Positions 46,718-59,176 of a DNA stretch of 64,000 bases are shown here, piece by piece. This stretch comes from Hofstenia miamia. Taxonomy: Eukaryota > Xenacoelomorpha > Acoela. A program made the translations under genes and the position numbers. The notes below the pieces were generated by a model. The model was given only the letters and a program-made list of their open reading frames with translations. It did no database searches and was not told where the DNA came from. Location: contig SCFE01000007.1 in assembly GCA_004352715.1 (NCBI GenBank), positions 1,339,377 to 1,403,376 on the forward strand. Reading direction: 5' to 3'. Positions within the stretch are counted from its first letter, which is position 1, and each line of letters starts with the position of its first letter.

Positions 46718-47399
46718 ATATAATTTCTATTTAACCAACCATCTTCACCTAGATAATCCCATTTTTTTAGTATCTTTAGTGCTTAATATTAGTATCACCA
46801 TCCTTGAGATGAATTTGTAAGTGTGGGAAGGTAGGAATAGCCTAAAATGAGATTTGCGGAGACGTTCATATTACAAGATTTTGTCTAGATAGGTGAAAGC
46901 CACCCTTTATAAAATTCAATGTTTGTTCTATTGTAATTGATTAGAATATTTAAAAATCTTTCAACTATGTGAAATGCTAAAGATAAATGAAGGATCTTAT
47001 AATTTTCCTGCATTTGTGGACAGGCGTTGTTCTTCTTCAAGCAACTTGATATAACATTCCATCATTATATTATTATGTATGGTAGTTATTAATTTTGTAG
47101 TGCTCATTGGTACAACATATTTTATTATTTCTATAATTTAACAGCTAATCAAACAATTTGCTTTACTATTATAATCATCTCTTCCCTCTCACACCTTCAC
47201 GTTGGTATCACTCTCAGTTCTGGGAAATCTCCAGTTCCCAGAGAGTCTGAAGCCATCTTCAGAGCTCCATCTTTTCATAACAGTAACATCTTCTGAACTA
47301 CCGTTCCATTCGAGTATTCTGATGCTTCTTATTCACTAACCATCCGGCTCTTACTACTACTGGGATTACTTCAGCCTTCTTTAACTTCCATAATATCAA

Positions 47400-47845
47400 T
47401 ATTTCCTCTAGCACCTATCTCATCATTCTTCTTGCTTTCTAAATTCCTGTCCTTGCTACTGCTATGTCTACCTCTGTTCCCAATCTTTACTCTACCACTA
47501 CTATATCCGGTATCCGTGCTTTTATCAAATTGGTAGTCTGTATGTTGAAGACTATCTTACCTTAACCTTCTAATTGTCTATGACTTCATGTGGCGTATGC
47601 TCCTTATCTCGTGCTCCTATCCCATGTTGCTTACTCAAGCCCAATGTCCCACATGGTAATGCCTGAACATATACTCATCCTGCATCAACTTCTCACACCC
47701 GGCTATCAGGTGGTCTACTGTTTTCAACTCTGTCTTACATAGCCTGCATTTGTCATTTACCTGAGTTCTTCTTTCTATGTGCTTCTTCGAACGGTTTGTT
47801 CGTGCGTGAACTTTTGCAATATCTAATCGATTAACCATATTTCAT
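47400..47845 (-). mobile_element. Non-LTR retroelement C-terminus with zinc-knuckle-like motif
   Basis: The minus strand reads RTNRSKKHIERRTQVNDKCR, then LCKTELKTVDHLIAGCEKLM and DEYMFRHYHV. Further downstream in another frame is IQTTNLIKARIPDIVVV. The pattern C-x-x-C-x(7)-H-x(4)-C, then 'LxxxEYxxRHxxV' and '[IV]xTxxxIxARxPDIVVV', is the typical C-terminal region after the reverse transcriptase in this type of element. Stops and frameshifts separate the blocks, so it is inactive. Confidence 0.7.
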
Positions 47846-47849
47846 TCAT

Positions 47850-50800
47850 ACTGCATCACACATTGTGTTTATGCACATGCCATTGATTTGCGAATTAATC
47901 TAGTAAATAGAAAAGGTGCTTACATATTCCTTAAAGGGAGGAAGTTAGAAAACTTGGGACTGCTCTTCTTTTTTCTTTCGATTAAATTTTAATTACCTTA
48001 GCTCTTGGGAACTTGCAATTAGTCAATAATGCAAATATCACAACATGAGCAGTTATAGTCATGGAGTAGTCTTTGCCTTTATTATGGAAAATTCCGCCAA
48101 AAATTTACTATCTAACCCACATATGATGCTACTTGAAGAAATTGAAACAATTTATCCAATTTGATAACCCTAATTTATGTCGTTTGTCATGTAATTAATT
48201 ATAATGAGCTAATTTGGGTTTGTATATGAATAAATTCTTTTTGAAGAATTTCAAAGACTGCAAAGCAACAATTTTAGAATTATTGTACTTTCTGTGTTAA
48301 ATTGCATAATGAACGAATGGGTGGAACAGACTTTTTCGGTTTTTGTGTCTGACATCGAACAGACAACAAAACAAAAAGTCGTATAAGTTAGTCATTATCA
48401 GTTGTCAATTTCAATTAAATGATTAATCTAAAGTTATGGACCAATTGGACCTTGCTGCAAGCACCAGCACAAGTTTGATACAGGAAAATTTTGCATTAAG
48501 AAGAGGGCATCTTTGCTTAGATAACCCAATCGAACTGACTCCATCACATCCAGCAAAGTACAATATGTTCAAGTAATGATGGTTTGTAACCATTCACCAG
48601 AAATGGTTACAGTATCATGTTGGAAGGGATAAAGTTTCTTGAAATACCAAGTCTTCCTCTGTCTTAAACATGAAAGAAGTGTTGTTTCACATCATTCTTC
48701 TGTATGAATATTATTCATTGAATAATAAATTTGATAATACACTTGCTCAATATTTTTATATGATGTATATCACTGTAGCTGCAACCATTGCACAGTAGTT
48801 CTATTACTTCAGATTTACACTTTGTTAGTAAGCAGCTAGTTTTAAAGAAAGATCCATCTAATAAAAACTTAAAGTAGGCTTATATGCTAAGTGCCAAAAT
48901 CTCAATACATCTAAATACAAATAGCTGAGACTAAATTCATTGGAATTATTGCAACAAATGGAATAGCATTTCATTTCCAAAAATCATAATTTTACTATAA
49001 TCTTAAAATTTATGTGAATTAACATCTGACTTTGAAATCGCGTAGGTGTAAAATATGCGAGTCTTTGTGGTATTATTCTCAAAAATCAAATGTAATTAAT
49101 CAGCAAATGCCATTAATCTTGAATTCCTTAATTTATAGTAATTCATTAGTACAGCATAAAGTACAAAATAAATTGTTTAGCAAAATGGACCATTTTTAAG
49201 TAAAAACTTTATTAAGAAATTCAAAATGTTTAACATTCTAAAGGAATATAAGTACGTGTGTGTGATGTTCTAAATGTCTCAGAGGTATTAGTATTTATTA
49301 CTAATATAAACTTCAAGCAAAGTATTCCCTAAACAGGTTCATTGCATTTTTCTAAAAACAAAGCACTTTTGATGATGCCTTCCAGTATTTTGGAGAGTTT
49401 TTTTGTAGACAACATCTTGAGTGCAACCAATACACCCTCAACTGATGCTTGAGTCAGTGCAGGATGGACCAGACTAAATGTAAAATTGTAATATTCTTAC
49501 GTTTTTCATTTTCAACAAACATTACACTGATAAATGAATAAATTTGTTCATAACATTGAGGAAACTCAATGAAAAAACATGAATAACGTAACAATAAATT
49601 TCAAAGATCTCTTCATCACTATATAGACCAAGCAGCAAACTTTTTTAACCAAGAACCGAAAATATTGCGGGACATAAAAATCTAGATTTTGAAGATGCTC
49701 ATTCATTTTCTTATTACTGATAGTGATATTTAATAAAATAGGCATTGCCGTGTTTGTGTTTGCTTTGTTTGTATATATCGTAAGTAAAACAAAATTATCT
49801 TAGATTCATTTCGAAATCATCATAATAAAGCTATAGAATCCCTGAAGATCGTTAAGATTCATAATGACTTTGAAGTTCAAGAAGGATTAGAAAGTGAAAT
49901 TTAATAGTGTTTCCAAATCATAATGAACACATCTTACGCATCTAAAATAGCAAACAGAATTTGAAAATGACCAGTAATAAATAAAATATTGAATTACAAA
50001 CTTTGAGAGGCATTAATTTTTCATGCGATTAAAGAATATGCTTAAATCAACGTTATTATTTAATAAGATTTGCTAAAATGATATAATAAAGTAAAATTTG
50101 TGAAAATGGTTAAAATAATAAAGTAGGTATTTGTTAGTATTTTAGTGAAATCGTAAGAGCGGAGGATCTTAGCGTGCAAAATACTGCTCAAAAGAGTAAC
50201 ACCAGGCGAAAGTTGTCATTATTTTTAAAATCGTAGCTACAACATTGAATGGTCTGAATTAAAAAAACTATATTGGAAATTTTTTACAAAGTAGGCTATT
50301 TTGACTAGGGTATATAGCTTGGTCAGTTTTTATCTGATTTTCGAAGTTGTTGCAACTTTAGATTTTTCATCGATAGATATAGAACCAAACTTTTTTTTAT
50401 TTTTCGATTTCAAAAATTTTTAGGGAGTCCATAAGGAAAAATTAGAAAAAATGCTTAGAATTCTTTAAGGTGATAGGCTGTGTAACTGTCATTTAATGTA
50501 GAGTGGTTAAACACCTTTTTGTAGGCACTGTTGAATTAATTCCGAACACGTTTCTTGAAAGGTGTACTATATCATTTTATTCCACCTTTGCAAACGTGCT
50601 AAGTTTTTGATTGGCCGTTGGTTTACAACATTGCACACTTATTGTTTACGAGAAAGGCGGTTGAAGGTAATTTGGTCTGCCTTCTGATGGAAAATTCTGA
50701 TTAGATAAATTATAAATTTGGGGCTAAGCGTCAAGAAATTGCATTGCAAATTGTGCTTACTGCAGTAATATTTGTTTTTATTTGCTAATATTTTTGCTTT

Positions 50801-52998
50801 TTAGGTAAACTAGCAACCTACATTATTTTAATGATATCATAAATACTGCTTATTGAATTCAAAATTGGGGTGTTAAATTTGTATTGCCTTGCCATTTAAT
50901 ATTGCATTTTTCAAGGTGGATCAAGTTTACCTTGCCCACTCATAGCCTCCGCCACTGGCTTGGGTCGTGAGCAGAGCACTGACTAACTAATGATTCAAAA
51001 ATGAGATGTTTTCTAGAATCCTGTTAATTCAAAGTTATTTCGATTCTTCATCTTTCATTACATGTAACTTCAGATTTCTTGATGTTTTGAAAATTATCAT
51101 TTACACTTATCAACACAAATTCCGAAAAAAGTTTTATATTTATAATCAATTTTGGAGAAAAAAAGTTGTAAGATGACTCAGGATTAAGAATGGACTTCAT
51201 ATTTCTGAAAATCAACATGTTTATTTGGAAAGTGAGCATTTCATAAGCCTATGCAGCCAATAGAAAGACGTCTGATTATTGTTTTTCATGCATACTCAAT
51301 GATGATAAGCAGAACAAAGACTTTCTTTTGCTTGGTATATTGTTTGAAATGGTACATTTTAGAGGAGCATGAGATAAGTATGCAAAAGAACATGTGACCT
51401 CCTCGACTTCAATAAAAATTTGCTTAATCAAGATCGAGGTCGAGCTCACACAGTCGAGGTTTGCGAGGTCGAGATCAAGGTACGAAGTCGAGGTTGCATC
51501 CCTGATAGCAACTATGAAAATCAAAGTTTGCTCTTTGAATTATTGTTTATGTTAAGCATATTGTTTTTTGGAGAATGCAAAAAACATTACAATACGATAT
51601 TTATTAATTTTAATTAGGAAGAAATATGAATTCGTAAATACCAACAATATATAATAATTTGAAAAAAAAATATGCATTAGCGCAATGATATTCACTCTAC
51701 ATTTTGTCTTTATTTTAATTTTATGACCCCGACTTCACCATTTGACAGTGTTTGATTCCGACTCCAAAACTAATGACTTTGACCTCGCAGCTTTATTATA
51801 CATTTTTGGAATGTAATATTTAGCATGTCTAATATTTCCAAAGCGCAATTTCTGAAAATTAATATATATTAATGACTGCTTGAAAGAGATAGTTATACCT
51901 TGTAAATTTTTGCTGACATAAACAGTTTGTAAGGTTTAATTTCTTGTCTAATTCAAGGCTGAGGGATGTTTGTTTATTGAAGTTGCAATTTTAGTGTGGT
52001 TTAAGTTTTCATAGAAATAATAACATAATCAGTGAGATTAAATATTGAATAAATGTAAATTTATTGTGAAACAGTGCAATATGGTGAAAACTCTGGACTT
52101 GTATAATTGCATGGAAGATGGTCCATCTCCGGAGCAAAGCAAATATCTAACCATACAGTATATCGCAGATATGTATGTGGGTACGAGACTTAATATTTTT
52201 GCTGCTGGCTTGAAAATATTTTGCACATTTACGATAAAATATTTCCAAAATATTCTACTAATATTTCGAATATAAATCTTGTACCTTTTGCAAGATAATT
52301 CTTCAATCAGTCACGTTTGCAATGCTCATCAATTGGCAACCTCAGTACACTAAGACGCTTAACAATATCAAAAAATTTCACAACCCTGTACCATACCTAG
52401 AAATCATGTGTACAGGGATGGGCCGGGCTTGCGCTTGGTATGCACGGTCGTAAATATTGAACTTGCGCGCAGGTCTGGTATAGGCCTATCGTAGAAAATA
52501 TAGTGAAATACTGTTGATTGAAATGATAAAACCAATATATGCTTACATTTTTCTATAAGACATTTTTTCCATTCTTTCCGTATTGGAAAAATTACAACAT
52601 ATATCTAAAATGCAATAATTTAGGAATAAACGGGTTAAAACAAATTCCAAAGCTAATACGATTTGAAAACTGGGGCTAAGCGAAATACTGTACTACAATA
52701 TTATTTTGAAGTGATACAAAAACAATTTACTTTGCAAAACGTTCGTTTTCAAAAATAGGGTAAAGTTGAAAAATTATTTGTGTGAAGTCTGGTATTTTAG
52801 AAATGCACAAATATATCTGATCTTTGTGTATATGCGTTATGTAAATACATTATATTTGAATCAATTAAATAGATAGCAGAAACAATTCGATGTCAATAAC
52901 ATTACACCATGTGAAAACACATTGCAATGAACATGAATGTTCAATACGATTGCCAAGTCATAGATCACGCATTTAGTCAAATCTTCTGACTCATCAAG
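47850..52998. other. Intergenic 5' flank of the K+ channel gene
   Basis: 5.1 kb with no certain gene. A small frame lies at 48436-48579 (listed). An iterated GAGGTCGAG patch at 51430-51505 ends, read inverted, as CAGGGATGCAACCTCGACTT, a hAT-like terminus; a related GACCTCG/CCGACTTC patch lies near 51725-51795. Another hAT-like terminus, CAGGGATGGGCCGGGCTTGC, lies near 52413. The promoter of the channel gene must lie at the right side but is not identifiable. Confidence 0.4.
48436..48579 (+). CDS. Possible 47-codon small ORF or first coding exon
   Basis: ATG at 48436 starts MDQLDLAASTSTSLIQENFA and ends ...YNMFK before TAA. Codon composition is less A+T-biased than the surroundings, and GTAATG near the end could be a splice donor. 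No homology is recognised and no following exon was found. It may be a chance frame. Confidence 0.2.
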
Positions 52999-53314
52999 AT
53001 GTGGATTAAACTACTTATATTGCTCTCTTCATTCACCGCAACTGTTGTTTATGTGGTCATTGGAGCATTAATTTTTATGAAAATAGAAAATACCCATCGC
53101 CATGAAGCATCCAAGAAAACTCTAAATCACAGTGAGTTGAATCAGTGGTTGGAGGACTATGCAAAAAATTTCTCCATAAACTCCAATGTCACATCGAATG
53201 ACATGAAAATGTTCTACCGTGAATATAAGCGCAATTTAGATCTGATCCAAAAAAATAATGTCTGGGATTTGGCTACCGGAATATATTACTGCCTTCAAAC
53301 AATCACAACGATAG
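52999..53314 (+). CDS. K2P channel exon 1 (TM1, cap loop, pore helix 1)
   Basis: It starts MWIKLLILLSSFTATVVYVV and ends TITTI plus the first base of the glycine codon. The donor is GTGAGC at 53315. The reading frame would run on only four more codons into the intron. Confidence 0.93.
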
Positions 53315-55029
53315 GTGAGCAAGTATAAAATTTCTAACTGAAATATTATTTGAACGTACAAAATTGCAAAAGTACAAAAGCATACAAACTTTGTCTTTTC
53401 AACTTATTGTTATAAATCTATGCAACTTAGTTCAATTTTATGCAAATCGAACATTAAGCAGGGCTTTATATTAATATTTTAATGACGATCCTCCTAACCT
53501 TCAAATTAACACTACAAAATGCAGGCATTTGGTGTATGTTTATAATTTAAGTTGTATAATTTAAAAAATATTTTCTTTGACCAAGAAATTTGAAACAATT
53601 AACCGAAATTTTGATAGCTTGCAATGCTAAAATTGGTATATCATACGAACCTTTGCATCAAATTCGAACGGCATTTGCGATTTTAAGCATAGCATATTTG
53701 TTATATACAGGATGAGTCAAAAGTTCTTGCAGATTTTTATACTATTCATATCTGCTATTTGTTGAAATTATTCAATTTGGTTTATTGTGTTGATTGTTCA
53801 TAGAAAGCTTATTGTACGTAAGTGTACACGTTTTCGATTATAGTGAAGAATCAATGAATTGAATGAATTGTTTCAGGTGTCTATTCAAATTGAATCATGG
53901 AGTATTCTGTGGAGGAAAAAGTGTTTACTGCTGCTTGAGCTATAAACTTCAATTTTGAGAAAAACGTACGAAAGTTTATTGAAAACTTCGACAAGAAATC
54001 TCCAAGTCTGAGAACGATACGCTGCTGGAAGAATAAACTGACAGACAGAAAGTTTGGCATATGATCGTCCAAGAAGCGGCCTCAGGTTATCACAGCACTT
54101 ACTGAGTCTTTAACGATGACTGCAAGTGCTATTGCTTCGGAAATGCAACTTTCACAGTCTTACAGTGTATAGAATTTTCAATAATGATCGTTTCAATCAG
54201 TACAAGCTTCTTTACAACCAGTTTTTATGCGTTGTGACTCTAATCGTTATCTTTAGTTCGGCCAAGACCTGCAAGAATTATTCGATGTTGATACATTCTT
54301 TCTATGCAAACTGACATTTTCTGCGGAGTGTGTTTTCTCTTTATGTGCAAACGTAAGCAAACACAACGCTCATTGCTGGGCATAAGAGAACCCCATGGTA
54401 AGAATTAGGAATGCCGGCAAGACACCGATGATAACTGTTTGGGTTTGCATCGGCTACAACGGACTGCTTCTGTTCAACATGTGAACTTCTCAGCGACAAA
54501 ATGATTCCATACTTCGACACATTTGTTGGGAGAAGCATGTTCCTCCAGAAAGACGGTGCTCCGCCACATTACAGTCTTACAGTTCGCGCCATTCTCAACG
54601 CTGAGTTAGGTCGACGGTGGATGTCGAGTGGCCAGCAAGATCACCAGACCTCAAACCTGTCGATTTCTGGTTCTTCTCTCGAGACGTACAAGAAATCGCT
54701 AAAGAACTTTTGCAAGCGCATATCAAAATGATTTTTGAAGACTGAAAAGTTAATTTTGTAAGTTTTGTAGTCTTATTATACCAGCAATTGATACAAGTGT
54801 ATTCATTCGTTTTTTTGTTGAACGATACAAATATATGCGAATATTATGCAAATCCGCAAGGTCTTTTGAATTACTCTGCATATATATATATATATATATA
54901 TATANNNNNNNNNNNNNNNNNNNNNNNNNNNNNNNNNNNNNNNNNNNNNNNNNNNNNNNNNNNNNNNNNNNNNNNNNNNNNNNNNNNNNNNNNNNNNNNN
55001 ATATATGTATATATATATGTATATGTATA

Positions 55030-55069
<40 letters not shown>

Positions 55070-56037
55070 TGATGTGGGGGTACCCAGCAGACTTGTCAAC
55101 GAGCCGAGCTTCTAATGAGCTGAGCCGAGCTTGAGCAAAGTATTTGATATAAAACGCGAGCCTATTTTAGACAAAGCAAGTTTATAGTTCTGCTTGATAA
55201 TTTGATTATGGAGATTTTTCTTATTTTTGCAGTCTATTCCTTTCCTATAATCTTATTTAAGAAATTATTATTAAATAATAGGAAGAGGAAGAGCTATGTA
55301 AAAAATTCTTTGAGCACAATATTTTTAAAAAAATACCGAGCTAAAACGAGCCTCATTCAAAGATTTTATGTTGCGAGCCGAGCCGAACTTACCCAAAATT
55401 TAAACGAGTCGAGCCGATCTAGGAAATGTCGGTTCGTTGATAAGTCTGGTACCCAGTTTTACCCGCCCATACCCGAGGATAAGGACGGGTGCGTATAATT
55501 GTTATTTGGTATTGACACGCTTTTTATTCCACATTATGTGCATTATAAGCTTAAACAATCCAGGAATTTTTTACAATTATTTTAATTTTTTAAGCATTCA
55601 TAACTCACTAAATAATAAAGATATCTAAAATCTGAAAATACCACTGAATAGAGAATCGCATTTTCTTGCATTTCCATCCTTAAATCAAAGCCGATCATTT
55701 AGGGGAATGTATTTACAGCAAAAAAATTTGAAGCCAGTTTTTGCTGCCATGGGTTTTAGGCCGTTTTACTCTATGATCAGTAGGTATGAGAAGAATTTTA
55801 ATTGTTTACAAAAAACGAATCTTTCAGTGAAAATCAAATGAGAAACTTGGAGGAAATATGGATAAAGCCAATGGTATCTTTATGTATGCAATTGGAAATT
55901 AGAATGTTACAGTTTGGAAAGGTTTTCAAATAATGAATGTGGGCTGTGTTCGAAATTTTTTTAAAATTCCTTAATGCTTAATAGCAGCAAAGATCATTAT
56001 ATTTTGGAATACGGCATAAAAAATGCGCTACACATAA

Positions 56038-56073
<36 letters not shown>

Positions 56074-56506
56074 AACACGCCATGCGCAATTCGCGCTAGA
56101 TTCAAATGCCATTTTTCAATACGAATTTATAACGAATCAATCATAGTTAAGCCCATTGTTACCTTAAAGTAACAAACCGCTTGTGTCTACACTTTTCTCC
56201 AAGCTTATTAAAGGAAATTTAGAATTCCTGGGATTTGGAGACTTCTATGGGTAAAATGTTCTTCTCTGTTTAGGTGGAAATATGATATGGAAAAATATTC
56301 TTGTGTTTGAAGTACAAGAGAATTATTGACTTTCAAATTCTTCATATACCCAGTGATCAAATAATAGGGCAAACCCTACAAAAATATAAAAACAAGTCAA
56401 GTTTTACGGCAGCGAGGACAGTCACAGGAGATAAAGTAGGAGCAGATAGAAGAGTAAGCGAAGTTGGAGAAGGGCTCAGCAAAGAGGAAAGACATTAAAG
56501 ATTTCN

Positions 56507-56540
<34 letters not shown>

Positions 56541-57792
56541 TAGATATATAGATAATTGAGAATCTAAAACTAAAGAACAGGTAAATTGTATTAAACTATT
56601 AAAATACTGTTTAAATTCTCTAAATGACAACATTACAGCAGAATTATATTTTTTTTACTGAAATTTTAGAATTTTAATGCAAATGTTGCATGTGTAACAT
56701 TGTTGAAAGTGGAGGTGTGATAATGGAATTGAAGTTGTTCCGCTGAATATGTTAAGAAGTCGATTTATATTTAGGTTATGGTGATGTCATCTGTAACAGC
56801 AATACAGGAAAAACGTTTACTATGTTATATGTACCTTTTGGAATTACATTATTTTCCATTTTTCTTCTACAATTGACTCGTACTTTTCTGCGTTTTACAC
56901 GTACCATTCATAAATGTCTGCCAAAGTCTCAGCAATGCAATTGCTTAGCTAACGGTTTCTATGTCATAGTTGTCTTAGTTGTTTTCTACTTATTTTTTGG
57001 GTTGTTGCCTGCTTACATAATTTGTTATGTAATTACTGGTTGGAACATGTTGGATGCTCATTATTTTCTATTTGTCACATTAACTACTATTGGTTATGGT
57101 GATTATTCTATCAGGTGAGATTTCGTAATGGTTAACCTTAGTATTATATATATATANNNNNNNNNNNNNNNNNNNNNNNNNNNNNNNNNNNNNNNNNNNN
57201 NNNNNNNNNNNNNNNNNNNNNNNNNNNNNNNNNNNNNNNNNNNNNNNNNNNNNNNNNNNNNNNNNNNNNNNNNNNNNNNNNNNNNNNNNNNNNNNNNNNN
57301 NNNNNNNNNNNNNNNNNNNNNNNNNNNNNNNNNNNNNNNNNNNNNNNNNNNNNNNNNNNNNNNNNNNNNNNNNNNNNNNNNNNNNNNNNNNNNNNNNNNN
57401 NNNNNNNNNNNNNNNNNNNNNNNNNNNNNNNNNNNNNNNNNNNNNNNNNNNNNNNNNNNNNNNNNNNNNNNNNNNNNNNNNNNNNNNNNNNNNNNNNNNN
57501 NNNNNNNNNNNNNNNNNNNNNNNNNNNNNNNNNNNNNNNNNNNNNNNNNNNNNNNNNNNNNNNNNNNNNNNNNNNNNNNNNNNNNNNNNNNNNNNNNNNN
57601 NNNNNNNNNNNNNNNNNNNNNNNNNNNNNNNNNNNNNNNNNNNNNNNNNNNNNNNNNNNNNNNNNNNNNNNNNNNNNNNNNNNNNNNNNNNNNNNNNNNN
57701 NNNNNNNNNNNNNNNNNNNNNNNNNNNNNNNNNNNNNNNNNNNNNNNNNNNNNNNNNNNNNNNNNNNNNNNNNNNNNNNNNNNNNNNNNNNN

Positions 57793-57833
<41 letters not shown>

Positions 57834-57977
57834 TAGATTTCAGTAATTTTGATAAAGATCATGATTTATTTAGTGAACAATTTAAAAAGATACGAAAATA
57901 TTGTAAAATTGAGATGCCTGAAAGTATAAATTTAGATCAATTCATTGCTTGAGGAGCAAAATGATTCACATAAAGAN

Positions 57978-58010
<33 letters not shown>

Positions 58011-58405
58011 GAATTAAATACGAACGATACTAAAAAAATTATGTGGAAAATCTTGAAAATCAAATTTGTTCTTAGAAAATCGCATTATTCAACATTATAA
58101 AGTAGAAAAGAAACATAAATTAATTATCCTGTGTAAATATCGATATATTTGCAATTAGTCTCAACTACAATCTTTAAATTCGTTACAGACCTGAGAGTGT
58201 TTAGTAATTATATATATTTAGAACTCTTGGTCCACATTTCATTGGCACCATTGCAATGGTGTACATGTTTATTGGTGTCGCTGTTCTAGCCAGTATTGCC
58301 GGCTTAATTTTTGAGAAGTACTATACAGTAAGTGAGAATGCATTGAACATTGAAGACTCAACAAAGCAGATTAGAGCATACAATGTACTTGAACAAGAAG
58401 ATTGA
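52999..58405 (+). CDS. Two-pore-domain potassium channel (TWK/KCNK type), complete three-exon gene
   Basis: The exons are 52999-53314, 56775-57114 and 58222-58405, all GT-AG, giving 840 bp and 279 aa. The protein has the full K2P layout: TM1 (about 5-28), an extracellular cap loop with potential N-glycosylation at N57 and N63, pore 1 TITTIGYGDV (101-110) and TM2 (about 123-140). These are followed by TM3 (about 166-190), pore 2 LTTIGYGDY (about 208-216) and TM4 (about 225-248), with a short tail of about 30 residues. It would form a dimeric background K+ channel in the plasma membrane. Both selectivity filters are intact GYG. Intron 1 splits the first glycine codon of the GYG in pore 1, an intron position well known in this family. 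The C-tail is much shorter than in many TWK channels, leaving little room for regulation. Family identity is certain; the subfamily is not assigned. Confidence 0.95.
53706..54740 (+). pseudogene. Mariner-family transposase relic
   Basis: It starts near CAGGATGAGTCAAAAGTTCT, similar to mariner-type terminal repeats. The plus strand then reads an N-terminal HTH region in pieces: MEYSVEEKVFTAA (53897), KFIENFDKKSPSLRTIRCWK. Later come FLQKDGAPPHYSLTVRAILN (the 'QxDGAPxH' block with the second catalytic Asp) and, after a frameshift, RSPDLKPVDFWFFSRDVQEI ('SPDLxPxDFxxW' block). Several stops and frameshifts make it inactive. The right terminus was not found. Confidence 0.8.
54881..55066. repeat. 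(TA)n/(TATG)n tract containing a 96-N gap
   Basis: Alternating TA runs on both sides of the N block (54905-55000), with TATG interruptions on the right side. The frames of Tyr-Ile repeats here are artefacts of the microsatellite. Confidence 0.95.
55088..55448. mobile_element. 361-bp hAT-type element ('CGAGCCGAGC' family) with perfect 8-bp target-site duplication
   Basis: The ends CAGACTTGTCAACGAGCC and, inverted, CAGACTTATCAACGAACC match at 16 of 18 bases. Identical octamers GTACCCAG flank it at 55080-55087 and 55449-55456. It is the best-preserved member of the family seen at 16999-17374. It was inserted into an older iterated-motif repeat, since removing it would join GGGGGTACCCAG to TTTTACCCGCCCATACCC. 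It has no coding capacity. Confidence 0.92.
56775..57114 (+). CDS. K2P channel exon 2 (pore 1 filter, TM2, TM3, pore 2)
   Basis: It follows the acceptor TTTAG, completes the glycine codon and reads YGDVICNSNTGKTFTMLYVP. TM2, TM3 and LTTIGYGDYSI follow. It ends with two bases AG before a GTGAGA donor (57115). These join with the A of exon 3 to give Arg219. Confidence 0.93.
57115..58221 (+). other. K2P channel intron 2 with a 636-N gap
   Basis: The gap (57157-57792) lies inside a (TA)n tract; another (TA)n with a single N (57977) follows. Between them, 57838-57951 encodes an open segment DFSNFDKDHDLFSEQFKKIR... ending in a stop. I do not recognise it; it may be a retroelement piece. Confidence 0.7.
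58222..58405 (+). CDS. K2P channel exon 3 (TM4 and C-terminus)
   Basis: This exon is not obvious as an isolated reading frame. It follows the acceptor TATTTAG. It reads TLGPHFIGTIAMVYMFIGVA, then VLASIAGLIFEKYYTVSENA, and ends ...LEQEDx with TGA at 58403-58405. The hydrophobic run is TM4. The phase fits exon 2, and the stop gives a short cytoplasmic tail. Confidence 0.9.
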
Positions 58406-59138
58406 ATGAAATTCGAATTCGTAAATAGTCACTATACAAGAATTTTTCCTACTATAATTTGTAATTGTACATTAGTAAATTTTTAATAGAAATTCTAAAA
58501 GTTAATTTTATCATGTCATCTGTTAATTTTATATCGAATATTTAATTAACAACTTGGAATTTTATTGTTTTCTTAACTTTAAACCGTCTTGTGTCCATTT
58601 TAAAGGACAAGCTGTTTTTTCCACATTTACAAAGAATTTTCTCTATGCCTATAAACCAATTAAAAAATCATGAGACATGGGCAGGTCTGTTGGGGAATAT
58701 GCTTTAATGCAATGTTGACCCTTTTTATTCAAGCATATTGCTGTGGTGTGAGTTGTTCAAAAGTTTAACAAATTTTTCTTTAAAAATTTCGAATTTTTGA
58801 AAATGATTTAAATGCTCTTCATACCAAATGTTTATATATCTATAAGGAACTAAGGGAAGCAACAAAGAACCTTGACTATTACGTGGAAAGTAGGGCCGGT
58901 GGTATGAAAATTTGGGGAGTCGGTTCGGTATTCACTCAAAATACCAGTGTATCGGTATGAATATGAAAAACCAATAGTATATTATATATATATANNNNNN
59001 NNNNNNNNNNNNNNNNNNNNNNNNNNNNNNNNNNNNNNNNNNNNNNNNNNNNNNNNNNNNNNNNNNNNNNNNNNNNNNNNNNNNNNNNNNNNNNNNNNNN
59101 NNNNNNNNNNNNNNNNNNNNNNNNNNNNNNNNNNNNNN

Positions 59139-59176
<38 letters not shown>

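Larger units (their letters stand above)
53315..56774 (+). other. K2P channel intron 1, transposon-rich
   Basis: 3460 bp as assembled, containing a mariner relic, a hAT-like insertion, (TA)n tracts with a 96-N gap (54905-55000) and a single-N join at 56506. The remaining parts (53320-53700, 55500-56500) show no exon. A 65-codon frame at 56301-56498 is not recognised. Confidence 0.75.
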
